Of a DNA stretch of 64,000 nt, positions 17,882 through 25,908 are shown piece after piece. Positions within the stretch are counted from its first letter, which is position 1, and each line of letters begins with the position of its first letter. Origin of the DNA: Pseudomonadota bacterium (GTDB taxonomy: Bacteria > Pseudomonadota > Gammaproteobacteria > Burkholderiales > Thiobacillaceae); assembly GCA_021826065.1 (NCBI GenBank), contig JAKADY010000007.1, forward strand, positions 1 to 64,000. Direction: 5' to 3'. The notes under the pieces were generated by a model that ran no database searches, was not told the DNA's origin, and was given only the letters and a program-made list of their open reading frames with translations. A program made the position numbers and the translations under genes.

Positions 17882-19195
17882 TCAGAACTCCAGCTGCTCG
17901 GCCCAGATCATCGCCTTGACATGCGCCAGATTGACCTCGCCGGCGCTGGCGCCCAGCAGCGCGGCGTCATGCGCCACCCGTTCCTGGTCGAACTGTTCGC
18001 AGGCGAGCACGAGTTCGAGGTAGGGGGCGTAGGGCCCCTCCCGGCGGGTCAGCGCCGCCATCACCGCGTCGCTCAGGCGCAGTTGGCTCAGGGCCTGCAT
18101 CATGGGCAGGTTGAACAGGGCGTCGAGTGTGGAGAGGATGCCCACCAGGAACACCTCGCCCTGCTGGGCGAGGGCGAGCCGCGATGCCCCCAGCGTCTCG
18201 GCGAAGCGGGCGCGGACCAGGGCCTGGCGCAACAGGGGTTGGGCGCGCGGGTCGGCCGGCCCCTGGGTGAACAGGAGCAGGGTGAGCCAGCGATACAGGG
18301 GTTGGTAGCCGAGCAGCATGAGGGCCTGGCCGATCGACTTCACCGGATCGCGCAGGCCAAAGGCGGATGAATTGATCAGGCGGAGCAGCTTGTAGGTCAA
18401 CCCCGCATCGGCCTTGAAACGGGCCTCCAGTGCACCGGCATCCGCCTGGGTCATGATCAAATTGAGCAACTCCAGGATGCGCTGCCGGCTGCTGTCGATG
18501 CGATGACGGTAGCCCGCCTGCAGACGGGTGAAGAAGTGGCCCTGGAACAGATCGAAGCCCAGCTTGCGCGCGGCCGCGAAGGCCTCCTCGGTCTGCACGT
18601 TGCGGGCGACGAGACGCAGCTTGGGTACGCGCCGCAGGCCTTGGACCAGGCCAATCAGGGTGGGGACGTCGTAGCGCGAGAGGTCCAGGCGGGCATAGCG
18701 GAAGTGGGCAAGCCAGGGTGCCTGCACGACATCGGGCGCAGGATCGTCCAGGGCGAGGCTGTGGGAGCCGCGGGCGTGGGCCTCGGCCACGCCCGCGGTG
18801 GCAGCGGCGAGTTCCGTCGCCGCCAGGCACAGCACTACACGATCCTTGGGCAATTCGTTCAGGACCGGGTTGAGCAGGGTGTCGGTCGCCACCGCCGTGA
18901 AGGTCAGCCGCTTGCCCAGGGCCTGCAGGTAGGCCAGATCGATCACACTGGTGAGCAGCATCTCGTCGCGCATCTGCTGCAGGCTTTGCGCGCCGGGGAC
19001 CACCGGCACCGGGACACGCTCGCGCAGGGCGAGCTCATGGCCGACCACACGGTATTGGGCGTCGAGGATCGGCTGGCGGATCAGGAAGCGTTGCAGATGG
19101 GCTGGTATGCCCTCCTCGCCGGCAGGGCCGGCGGTCTGAGGCTGTGTGCTGCCGGCAGGGCGCCGCTCGGCGGGGGAGGGTTGCTGCGGGGGCAT
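17882..19195 (-). CDS. Degenerate EAL + HDOD signalling protein (paralogue 2)
   Basis: The 437-residue protein has the same architecture as the one at 2865-4160. Residues of about 40-240 form an EAL-like domain with FLIRQPILDAQYRVVGHELA, where EAL is replaced by ELALR. Residues of about 245-430 form an HDOD domain with LLRLINSSAFGLRDPVKSIG and YRWLTLLLFTQGPADP. The C-termini also match (VNLAHVKAMIWAEQLEF against VNLAHVNALIWSEGLAD). The degenerate EAL argues against catalysis. It follows the long DUF1631 gene by 2 nt and so falls under the same riboswitch and promoter. Confidence 0.87.
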   Translation of the reverse strand: MPPQQPSPAERRPAGSTQPQTAGPAGEEGIPAHLQRFLIRQPILDAQYRVVGHELALRERVPVPVVPGAQSLQQMRDEMLLTSVIDLAYLQALGKRLTFTAVATDTLLNPVLNELPKDRVVLCLAATELAAATAGVAEAHARGSHSLALDDPAPDVVQAPWLAHFRYARLDLSRYDVPTLIGLVQGLRRVPKLRLVARNVQTEEAFAAARKLGFDLFQGHFFTRLQAGYRHRIDSSRQRILELLNLIMTQADAGALEARFKADAGLTYKLLRLINSSAFGLRDPVKSIGQALMLLGYQPLYRWLTLLLFTQGPADPRAQPLLRQALVRARFAETLGASRLALAQQGEVFLVGILSTLDALFNLPMMQALSQLRLSDAVMAALTRREGPYAPYLELVLACEQFDQERVAHDAALLGASAGEVNLAHVKAMIWAEQLEF

Positions 19196-19197
19196 GT

Positions 19198-21582
19198 TCA
19201 GGCCGTGTTCTGCAGCCTGGTGAGCAGCGCGTCGACCGCCCGGTCCATCAGCGGCACGCTGTCGAGCAGCTGGATCTCTCCAGCGCGCAGTTTGGCGGCC
19301 AGGCCGTTGGCGTGGATGGACATGGCCCGTTGACCCAGGCGGTTGGTGAACAGATAGAGCCCGCGCATGGGGCTGATCCAGGCGAGTTTGGCGCGTGCGA
19401 ATGAGCCGTCCTCCTGACGGATCTCGATCCAGCTGCCGCGTTTGAGCTGGCGCACCTGTGCCTCGTATTGATCCCCTTCCGGTTCGCCGCCTGCCAGCCA
19501 GCCCACGTCGGTGAGGGTGATCTCCTCGGCCACGGCGTGGGGGCTCACGGCGGGCAGGGCGCTCACCTCCTCGATGAGCTTCGGGTCCACGTCCACTGCC
19601 GCCGTTTGCACCGGAATCTCCTCGAATTCGGCCGGCGGCTCGACAGCCGGCGGGGGCGGCGGAGCCGCCGCGCGCTCCACGGCCGGGGCCTCTTCAGGCG
19701 TGATGCCGTGCATGCCATTCTTCACCGCCTCGGCATGGCACTTGACCAGGGCAGCGAAGAAGCGGTCCTGCTCCGCTTGCGGGTGTTCGGTGGCCTTCAG
19801 CCCGTCGGACAGACGCTTGAGCAGGTTCGGCAGGCGCTGGACCAGCAGCCGGCGTTCCTCGGCCGTGGCCTTGGGGGCCACGCTCCAGATCAGGTCGGCC
19901 ATGGTCTGCACGGCCCCATTCCAGGCCTCGCTGCCCTCGCCGGACTGGCTGTAGATCAGGGTGAGCAGCTGTTTCCAGGGACCGTACAGGAAATCCCGGA
20001 TCAGGCTGGGCACCGTATGGCTGAAGAGCTGGGTGTGGATCGTGTCCTGGGCGACGATGCCGGCGACCTCGCGCTGCTCCCGCGTGTAGAGGATTTGCGC
20101 GCCGCGCGAGGTGAGGACGTCGATCTGGCGCTTCTCCTCCGCGAGATAGCGCTCCAGGTCCTCCAATACGGCGACGAACACATCGAGCTTGTCGTCGAAT
20201 TCGTTCAGGATGCGCTGCACCGACTCGTCCACCTTGCGGTAGAGGCCGCTGTCGTGGCCTTCCTGCGGGTCCCAGCCCATGGACACCTCGGCCAGCACGT
20301 CCAATAGGCGGCGGGCCGGGTGCGCCTTCTGTGAGAAGAAGGCGCGATCCATCATGGCGACCTTGAGCACGGGGATCTGCAGGCGTCCGATCAAGGCCTT
20401 CATCGCGTCGGGCACGCGACGGTCGTCGAGGATGTAGTCGAAGATCAGGGCGACGATGTCCAGGGTCATGACATCGAGCTGACCCATGCCGGCGGTCACG
20501 GCGCTGTTCTTGATCTCGCGTAGGACGTTGACCTGCCCGTCGGTGAGAAGGCTCGCATCCAGGCCCTGAAGGTCGAGGCCTTCGGTCTGGCCGCGCTGCA
20601 ACTGGGTCAGGGTCTGGACGAAGACCGGGACCGGACCGGGGACCGCCTGGGCGGGGGTGGCTGCAGAGGTGGGCAGACTGGGGGCCGTCGTACCTGTCAC
20701 TGCGATCCCGTGTGCCGGGACACTGGTATGCGCACCTGGCACCGCCCTGTCCTGCGGTGGCAAGACGCCAGGGCCGTGGGCCGCCCCGCCGAGCAGTTGC
20801 TGCAGGACAGCCAACAGGTCGGTGTTAGGCGCAGCTACCGTCTGGCCGCCCGCGCCGGCACCAGACGCCTCGGCCGTCGTAGTCGTAGGGTTCTTCCGCA
20901 GGCCGACCCGGATGCTGGGCAGCACCCCCTTGTCGGCAAGGAAGCGGTTGAGCGTCTGATAGACCGTTTTGACCCGCTCGGGCAGGTGCTTGCTCAGCGT
21001 GGAGATCAATATCAGCCGTACTTTGAGCCGATCACCCAGGCTCTTGAAGGTGTCGAGCAGCGCCTGGCTGATCACCTCCGGGCCGAGCGGGTTGTCCTCG
21101 GCGGCGAGGTCGCGTTGGTTCAGCAACAGCCCCACGCGCTGGTTGAGGCCGAAGAGCTCCTCGCCGCAGCCGTTGTGGATCGCGTTGGCAAGGTTGTTGG
21201 CGGCCAGGCTCTCCTCCAACGCGTCGGGGTCCATGAGGCTCAGCGTCGTCTCCGAGAGTTGCGCGGGACTGGTGCGCAAGAGCCACTTGCGGCAGGACTG
21301 TTTGAAACTCTGGAAGAAGGTCTGACGGAAGCCGACCTCGATGGCCTCGGCGTGGTCGCGCAGGAACTCCATGCCCTCGAGATAGAGCATGCTCATCTCG
21401 TGCAGCCGGGTGTTGGCCGCCAGTTGGTGCAGTTCCGTGCGCGCTGCGGCTGCGGCCTCCTTGACGGCCTCCACCAGGCGGTTGGCGGCCAGTTCCCCGC
21501 AGTCGTCCAGCACACGATTGCCCACAGGCCCGTTCGAGCGACGGGACTGGCTGAATTCCACGACGTTGTGCGCTTCCTGCAT
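19198..21582 (-). CDS. DUF1631 family protein with C-terminal PilZ-like region
   Basis: The 794-residue protein begins MQEAHNVVEFSQS with AGGAGG 6 nt upstream. Domains are an alpha-helical DUF1631 N-terminal part (about 20-270), an Ala/Pro/Thr-rich linker (270-330), a second helical DUF1631 block (about 335-640, with VIFDYILDDRRVPDAMKALI) and a C-terminal beta-rich region of about 100 residues. In that last region LKRGSWIEI, ARAKLAWIS and LYLFTNRLG resemble a PilZ-like barrel, although no clear RxxxR motif was identified. The molecular function of the family is unknown. The gene is preceded by a c-di-GMP riboswitch and a sigma-28-like promoter and is followed at once by an EAL-like/HDOD gene. 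Confidence 0.88.
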   Translation of the reverse strand: MQEAHNVVEFSQSRRSNGPVGNRVLDDCGELAANRLVEAVKEAAAAARTELHQLAANTRLHEMSMLYLEGMEFLRDHAEAIEVGFRQTFFQSFKQSCRKWLLRTSPAQLSETTLSLMDPDALEESLAANNLANAIHNGCGEELFGLNQRVGLLLNQRDLAAEDNPLGPEVISQALLDTFKSLGDRLKVRLILISTLSKHLPERVKTVYQTLNRFLADKGVLPSIRVGLRKNPTTTTAEASGAGAGGQTVAAPNTDLLAVLQQLLGGAAHGPGVLPPQDRAVPGAHTSVPAHGIAVTGTTAPSLPTSAATPAQAVPGPVPVFVQTLTQLQRGQTEGLDLQGLDASLLTDGQVNVLREIKNSAVTAGMGQLDVMTLDIVALIFDYILDDRRVPDAMKALIGRLQIPVLKVAMMDRAFFSQKAHPARRLLDVLAEVSMGWDPQEGHDSGLYRKVDESVQRILNEFDDKLDVFVAVLEDLERYLAEEKRQIDVLTSRGAQILYTREQREVAGIVAQDTIHTQLFSHTVPSLIRDFLYGPWKQLLTLIYSQSGEGSEAWNGAVQTMADLIWSVAPKATAEERRLLVQRLPNLLKRLSDGLKATEHPQAEQDRFFAALVKCHAEAVKNGMHGITPEEAPAVERAAAPPPPPAVEPPAEFEEIPVQTAAVDVDPKLIEEVSALPAVSPHAVAEEITLTDVGWLAGGEPEGDQYEAQVRQLKRGSWIEIRQEDGSFARAKLAWISPMRGLYLFTNRLGQRAMSIHANGLAAKLRAGEIQLLDSVPLMDRAVDALLTRLQNTA

Positions 21583-21676
21583 GGTCGGCCTCCTGGTATC
21601 AACAGCCGCTCAAGACGTGGTGATGGGCCAGGCCCCCCGAGGGGCAGGCAGGCGCGCGGTCAGGCAAAAGGCAAGG

Positions 21677-21695
21677 CGATGGCCATAGGCCATCG
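21677..21695 (-). promoter_or_regulatory. Hairpin just downstream of the riboswitch aptamer (candidate expression platform)
   Basis: A perfect 8-bp inverted repeat CGATGGCC/GGCCATCG with a 3-nt loop lies 3' of the aptamer on the transcript. The RNA that follows is only moderately U-rich, so it is not a classical intrinsic terminator. It may still act in switching or Rho access. Confidence 0.4.
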
Positions 21696-21701
21696 TGCGG
21701 T

Positions 21702-21794
21702 TGGCATCCTGGCGATCCCGCCGTCATAGGGTTTGCACCCCTTAGACCGGTGATTTTGCGTCCCCGCCTTTCGGCGCGTTTGCCCTTGCAGGTT
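21702..21794 (-). promoter_or_regulatory. Cyclic-di-GMP-I (GEMM-I) riboswitch aptamer
   Basis: Read on the minus strand, the sequence contains the GEMM-I core in order. These are AGGGCAAA, a helix capped by a GAAA tetraloop (CGCGCC-GAAA-GGCGGG), the hallmark GGGACGCAAA, CACCGGTCTAAGGG, a loop, CCCTATGACGG, and GCGGGATCGCC followed by TGCC. The closing GGCA/TGCC and the P2 and P3 helices can form. This class binds c-di-GMP. The aptamer lies about 120 nt upstream of the DUF1631 start codon and just downstream of a sigma-28-like promoter. Boundaries are approximate. Confidence 0.88.
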
Positions 21795-21820
21795 GCACCA
21801 ACGCTTGGCTGCTGGAACCG

Positions 21821-21848
21821 TTAACGGCAGGCCGAAGCAAAAACTTTA
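21821..21848 (-). promoter_or_regulatory. Sigma-28 (FliA)-like promoter upstream of the c-di-GMP riboswitch
   Basis: On the minus strand TAAAGTTT (21848-21841, a perfect consensus -35) is followed by a 12-nt spacer and GCCGTTAA (21828-21821, 7/8). The spacer is one longer than the usual 11. The predicted transcription start near 21813 places the riboswitch at the beginning of the transcript. Confidence 0.6.
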
Positions 21849-21934
21849 GGGGCAGTTTGTGAGTACTGATCCACCCGGCATCGGCGGTCTGGGGGTCCCA
21901 TTCGCGCAGTGCCCGCCGTCGTCTCGGCCCGGCC

Positions 21935-23029
21935 TCAAGAGGACGCCATGCCCGCGTCGAGAAACGGGTAATCGGTGTAGCCGCGCTCGTCGCCACCGTA
22001 GAACGTCGCGGGGTCGGGTGTGTTGAGCGGGGCGTTGCGCCTGAGGCGCTCGACCAGATCGGGGTTGGCGATGAAGAGCGTGCCAAAGGCGACCAGGTCG
22101 GCCTCGCCGTTGGCGATCGCGGCCATGGCGGCGGCACGGTCATAACCGTGGTTGGTCATATAGACGCCGCGCCACAGCCGGCGCAATCGAGCAAGATCGA
22201 AGGCAGGGCCGGCGGCGCCAGGCGCGTCGATCCCCATGCGGGTGACGTGCAGGTAGGCAAGGTCGAGCGGGTTCAGCAGTTCGACTACGCGGCAGAAGGT
22301 CGCCTCTGGGTTGGAGTCCCGCATGTCGTTGAAAGGCTGTAAGGGTGAGAGCCGGACACCCACACGATGACTGCCCCACACCCCGCACACGGCATCCAGG
22401 ACCTCCAGTAAAAGCCGCGCGCGGTTGTCCACGCTGCCGCCGTAGGCGTCGTTGCGATGGTTGCTGCCGTCGCGCAGGAACTGGTCGAGCAGGTAGCCGT
22501 TGGCGGCGTGCACCTCCACCCCATCGAAACCCGCCGCCTGGGCGTTCTTGGCCGCCACGCGATATTGCTCGACGATGCCGGGTAGCTCATCGGTCGCCAA
22601 GGCGCGCGGGGTGACGAAGGGTTGCGGGCCTTCGTGGGTCATCGCCTCGCCGGCCGGCCTGATCGCCGAGGGCGCAACAGGCAGGGCACCGCCGGGCTGC
22701 AGGCTGGGATGCGAGACGCGGCCAACATGCCAGAGCTGACAATAGATGTGGCCGCCGTGGGCGTGCACGGCCTGGGTCACGCGGGCCCAGCCGCCCACCT
22801 GGGCCCCGTTCCAGATACCCGGGGTCGACGGATAGCCCACCGCCTGCGGCGAGATGCAGGTCGCCTCGGAGATGATGAGGCCTGCACTGGCCCGCTGGGC
22901 GTAGTACTCCGCCATCAGCGCGGTGGGCACGCCGTCGCGGCCGGCGCGATTGCGGGTGAGGGGGGCCATGACGATGCGGTTGGGGAGGAGGCTCGGGCCC
23001 AGCGGGAGGGGTGAAAAGAGGTCGGGCAT
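21935..23029 (-). CDS. Old Yellow Enzyme family alkene reductase (NemA-like)
   Basis: This FMN-dependent ene-reductase has 364 residues from ATG 23029. It carries NRIVMAPLTRNRA, the His/Asn-type substrate motif in GFDGVEVHAANGYLLDQFL, the motif SNHRNDAYGGSVDNRARLLLEV, and a C-terminal FMN-binding VAFGTLFIANPDLVERL. The family reduces activated C=C bonds or nitro esters with NADPH. Upstream in-frame extension to 23122 overlaps the divergent thioredoxin-like gene and is unlikely. Bases 21849-21934 before the gene's 3' end hold no further recognisable feature. Confidence 0.92.
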   Translation of the reverse strand: MPDLFSPLPLGPSLLPNRIVMAPLTRNRAGRDGVPTALMAEYYAQRASAGLIISEATCISPQAVGYPSTPGIWNGAQVGGWARVTQAVHAHGGHIYCQLWHVGRVSHPSLQPGGALPVAPSAIRPAGEAMTHEGPQPFVTPRALATDELPGIVEQYRVAAKNAQAAGFDGVEVHAANGYLLDQFLRDGSNHRNDAYGGSVDNRARLLLEVLDAVCGVWGSHRVGVRLSPLQPFNDMRDSNPEATFCRVVELLNPLDLAYLHVTRMGIDAPGAAGPAFDLARLRRLWRGVYMTNHGYDRAAAMAAIANGEADLVAFGTLFIANPDLVERLRRNAPLNTPDPATFYGGDERGYTDYPFLDAGMASS

Positions 23030-23093
23030 GAAGGGGCTCAGTGACGGGTTGGACGCACTTGACGGACGGCCGCACGGTATCGATTCTACAGGT

Positions 23094-23732
23094 ATGGCCG
23101 CCCCTGATGCCCTCTTGTTCATCTCCAGTCACTGTCCCAATTGTCCGGCCGTCCTCGCCGCGCTGGCAGAGATGGTCAAGACCGGCCGCCTGGGCGAGCT
23201 GCGGGTGGTCAACGTGGAGCAGCGGCCGGAGATTGCCCAAGCGCTTGGGGTACGCGCCGTGCCCTGGGTGCGACTCGGCCCCTTCCAGCTCACAGGCCTG
23301 CGCAGCCGGCAGGAGCTGGAGACGTGGGCGGTCCGGGCAGGCAGTGAGTCGGGTATTGCCGAGGGCTTTCACGTCATGCTCAAGGATGGCGCGCTCGACC
23401 CGGTGATCGCCGCCGTGCGCGAGGACCCTGCTCGCCTTGCCGCCATCCTGCCCATCGTCGCCAACCCGGAGGCGAGCCTCAACGTGCGCATCGGCGCCGG
23501 CGCCGTGCTGGAAGCCTTCACCGGCGAACCCGCCCTGCGCGCGCTGATCCCGAGGTTGGCCGAGCTGTCGGTCCATGCGGATCCCCGTGTGCGGGCCGAT
23601 GCCTGTCACTACCTCGGGTTGACGGGCGACCCTGCCGTCCGGCCGATCTTGCAGGCCCGTCTCGACGACCCCGACGCCGATGTGCGCGAGATTGCGGCGG
23701 AGAGCCTGGCAGCCCTGCCGGTCGAGGCCTGA
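23094..23732 (+). CDS. Thioredoxin-fold protein fused to HEAT repeats
   Basis: The protein of 212 residues has an N-terminal thioredoxin/glutaredoxin-like domain with the redox pair CPNC (residues 14-17 from ATG 23094), LRVVNVEQRPEIAQALGVRAVPWVRLGPF (cis-Pro in AVPW) and LTGLRSRQEL. After about residue 115 it turns into HEAT-like alpha repeats (ALRALIPRLAELSVHADPRV, CHYLGLTGDPAVRPIL, DPDADVREIAAESLAAL). The fusion suggests a redox protein acting on or docking to a partner protein. An earlier ATG at 23028 would overlap the divergent reductase start. Confidence 0.8.
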   Translation: MAAPDALLFISSHCPNCPAVLAALAEMVKTGRLGELRVVNVEQRPEIAQALGVRAVPWVRLGPFQLTGLRSRQELETWAVRAGSESGIAEGFHVMLKDGALDPVIAAVREDPARLAAILPIVANPEASLNVRIGAGAVLEAFTGEPALRALIPRLAELSVHADPRVRADACHYLGLTGDPAVRPILQARLDDPDADVREIAAESLAALPVEA

Positions 23733-23754
23733 TCACCGCCGCCTCAACCCGCCT

Positions 23755-23782
23755 TAAGTCCCAGCAGCAGGGCGTCGATATC
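23755..23782 (+). promoter_or_regulatory. Weak sigma-28-like promoter upstream of the FliK-like gene
   Basis: TTAAGTCC (23755-23762), a 12-nt spacer and GTCGATAT (23775-23782) match the FliA consensus at 5/8 and 6/8. It ends 25 nt before the start codon. Taken alone the match is weak. It gains weight only because the downstream genes are flagellar-like and three better sites exist in the window. Confidence 0.35.
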
Positions 23783-23807
23783 GCATCCATCACGGGAGTC
23801 GTGTCAG

Positions 23808-25034
23808 GTGAATCTCTCCGCCCTACCTGAACTACTGATCGCCTGGCTCAAGAACCAGGGGGTGGGGCTTGTCCAGACGCAACGCGGCCAGGAGACGGGG
23901 CTTGCCTTCAAACCGGGCCAGCAATACGAGGGCGAGGTGTTGCAAAACCTCGTCAACGGGCGCAGTCTGGTCCGGGTGGGCAAGGAGGTGTTAGATATGG
24001 CCCTGCCGGGCGGGCAGGCAAGGCCGGGGGAGGCGCTGCGGCTCACCTACCTCGCCGACGGGCCGCGTCCGACCTTCTTGCTGAGCCAGACTGCAACGGC
24101 GGTGCAACCGGTGCGGTTGAGCGATGCGGCGCAGCAAGTGAGCGCCCTCATCCGCCTGGCCCAGGCGGCGACGACACCCACTGCCCAGTCTGCGGCGGCC
24201 CCGTCTTGGCCGAACCCCGGCGCCACACCGGCACCTGGTGGAGGCGCGAGCGCGGCGCCCCCGGCCGCACAGCGGCCCATCGTCAGCGACGTCAGCCTGC
24301 TGGTCAAGACCGTTGCCGACGGCAACCTCAGCGCCGCCGTGGCCAGCCGCACGGCCGTGCCGGCCCTGGCGATGGCCGGCCAGGCGGTGGACGGCCTGCG
24401 CGCCGCCCTGGCCACCGGGACCCCACTCGCCACCCAGGGGGTGGGGCAGGCCACCCTGGCCAGCCAGGCCGTCATACCCCAGCGCCTGCGCCAGGTGGTG
24501 CGCGAGAGCGGGATGTTCTACGAATCCCACCTGGCACGGTGGAGCCGGGGCGAACTGCCGCTGGAGGGCATCATGCGCGAGCCGCAGGCCCGACTGGGCC
24601 CGTCTGCGCCGACCGTGGCCGGTGCGCCGGAACTGCGCCACATGCCGGAGGAGGCGGCGCGACTGGCCGGGCGCCAGCTCATGATGCTGGAGGGCGGCCC
24701 CTTCGTCTGGCAGGGCCAGGTCTGGCCCGGCCAGCCGCTCGAATGGCGCATCGAAGGGGATGCCCATGGTGGAGCTGAGGCCGAGGCTCAGCCGGAATGG
24801 CGTACCGAGCTGCGCCTCAACCTGCCGCGCCTGGGTGAGGTGCATGCAGCGCTGACGCTGTCGGCGCAGGGGCTCGCCGTGAGCCTGGCGGCGCATGACG
24901 CCGAGGCTCGGGCGGCCCTGCGTACGGCCCTGCCGGCGCTGGCGGATCGCCTGCAGGCGGCCGGCCTCCACCTCTCGGGGCTCGCGCTGCGCGCGGTGGA
25001 GGTGGACGATGCCCGACAGGCCGACGCGGCGTGA
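23808..25034 (+). CDS. FliK-like flagellar hook-length control protein
   Basis: The 408-residue protein has a variable Ala/Pro/Gly-rich middle and a C-terminal Flg_hook-like domain. That domain includes FVWQGQVWPGQPLEWRIE, WRTELRLNLPRLGEVHAALT, LAVSLAAHDAEARAALR and LPALADRLQAAGLHLSGLAL. FliK acts as a molecular ruler and switches export specificity at FlhB. The start GTG at 23808 begins MNLSALPELLIAWL. No fli cluster is in the window, so this is a stand-alone FliK/FlhB-like pair. The downstream FlhB-like gene overlaps it by 26 nt. Confidence 0.75.
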   Translation: MNLSALPELLIAWLKNQGVGLVQTQRGQETGLAFKPGQQYEGEVLQNLVNGRSLVRVGKEVLDMALPGGQARPGEALRLTYLADGPRPTFLLSQTATAVQPVRLSDAAQQVSALIRLAQAATTPTAQSAAAPSWPNPGATPAPGGGASAAPPAAQRPIVSDVSLLVKTVADGNLSAAVASRTAVPALAMAGQAVDGLRAALATGTPLATQGVGQATLASQAVIPQRLRQVVRESGMFYESHLARWSRGELPLEGIMREPQARLGPSAPTVAGAPELRHMPEEAARLAGRQLMMLEGGPFVWQGQVWPGQPLEWRIEGDAHGGAEAEAQPEWRTELRLNLPRLGEVHAALTLSAQGLAVSLAAHDAEARAALRTALPALADRLQAAGLHLSGLALRAVEVDDARQADAA

Positions 25035-25335
25035 GGCCGTCGCCCTGGCCTATCTGCCCGAGGCCGGCGCGCCGCGGGTGGTGGCCAAGGGACGCGGACT
25101 CGTCGCCGAGGAGATCATCGCCCGCGCCCGCGCCGCCGGGGTCTACGTGCACGAGTCGCCGGAGTTGGTCGCGTTACTGATGCAGGTGGACCTGGACGAG
25201 CGCATCCCGCCGGCCCTCTACGTGGCGGTGGCCGAGCTGCTGGCCTGGCTCTACCAGCTCGAACACGGCCTGCTGGCACCGGGCTTGTCCTCCGGCCCGC
25301 CCTTGCGCAATGATGGCGATATTGACGTAAGTTAG
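25009..25335 (+). CDS. FlhB-like protein (C-terminal cytoplasmic domain only)
   Basis: This 108-residue protein corresponds to the cytoplasmic domain of FlhB/YscU without the membrane part. It contains AVALAYLPEAGAPRVVAKGRGLVAEEIIARARAAGVYVHESPELVA, the pattern that follows the NPTH autocleavage site in full-length FlhB, and DERIPPALYVAVAELLAWLY. The NPTH site itself is replaced by the N-terminus. Stand-alone proteins of this kind commonly follow FliK-like genes and are thought to substitute for or modulate the FlhB C-domain. Confidence 0.85.
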   Translation: MPDRPTRREAVALAYLPEAGAPRVVAKGRGLVAEEIIARARAAGVYVHESPELVALLMQVDLDERIPPALYVAVAELLAWLYQLEHGLLAPGLSSGPPLRNDGDIDVS

Positions 25336-25343
25336 GGCGATAC

Positions 25344-25904
25344 ATGGGACATCCTGCCGCGAAACCGGCGACCTACGAAGACCTCTTCGATCTGCCCGAG
25401 CATCTGGTTGGCGAGATCATCAACGGCCGCCTGGTCACGCACCCGCGTCCGGCGCCGCGGCATTCGCGCAGTTACTCCAGTCTGGGGGTGCAAATTGGGG
25501 CCCCCTATGACTTCGGGCGGGGTGGCCCCGGCGGCTGGTGGATCCTCGATGAACCCGAGCTGCATCTGGGCGGACACATCCTGGTGCCGGACCTCGCCGG
25601 TTGGCGGCGCGAACGCCTGCCCAGGCTGCCGGAGACCGCCTGGTTCGAGCTCGCGCCCGACTGGGTCTGCGAGATCCTGTCGCCGGCCACGGCGCGCGTG
25701 GACCGGAGCGAAAAGCTGCTGATTTACGCGGGGTTGGGTGTCAGCCATGCCTGGTTGGTCGACCCCGATCTGCGTCTGCTGGAGGCCTATCAAAACGAGG
25801 CAGGGCGTTGGGTCCTGCTGGGGGCCTGGCGGGATGACGATCGTGCGGCCATCGCCCCGTTCGACGCGATCGAGCTGGAGCTCGGCTTGTTGTGGGCGGA
25901 ATAG
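25344..25904 (+). CDS. Uma2 family (DUF820) putative restriction-like endonuclease
   Basis: The 186-residue protein has the Uma2 fold signature. It includes TYEDLFDLPEHLVGEIINGRLV, VPDLAGWRRERLP and WVCEILSPATARVDRSEKLLIYAGLGVSHAWLVDP, with PD-(D/E)xK-like acidic residues in PDLAGW and CEIL. Uma2 proteins are widespread, often in mobile or cyanobacterial settings, and their biological role is unclear. It follows the FlhB-like gene by 8 nt and converges on glnD with 4 nt between stops. Confidence 0.88.
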   Translation: MGHPAAKPATYEDLFDLPEHLVGEIINGRLVTHPRPAPRHSRSYSSLGVQIGAPYDFGRGGPGGWWILDEPELHLGGHILVPDLAGWRRERLPRLPETAWFELAPDWVCEILSPATARVDRSEKLLIYAGLGVSHAWLVDPDLRLLEAYQNEAGRWVLLGAWRDDDRAAIAPFDAIELELGLLWAE

Positions 25905-25908
25905 GCCC

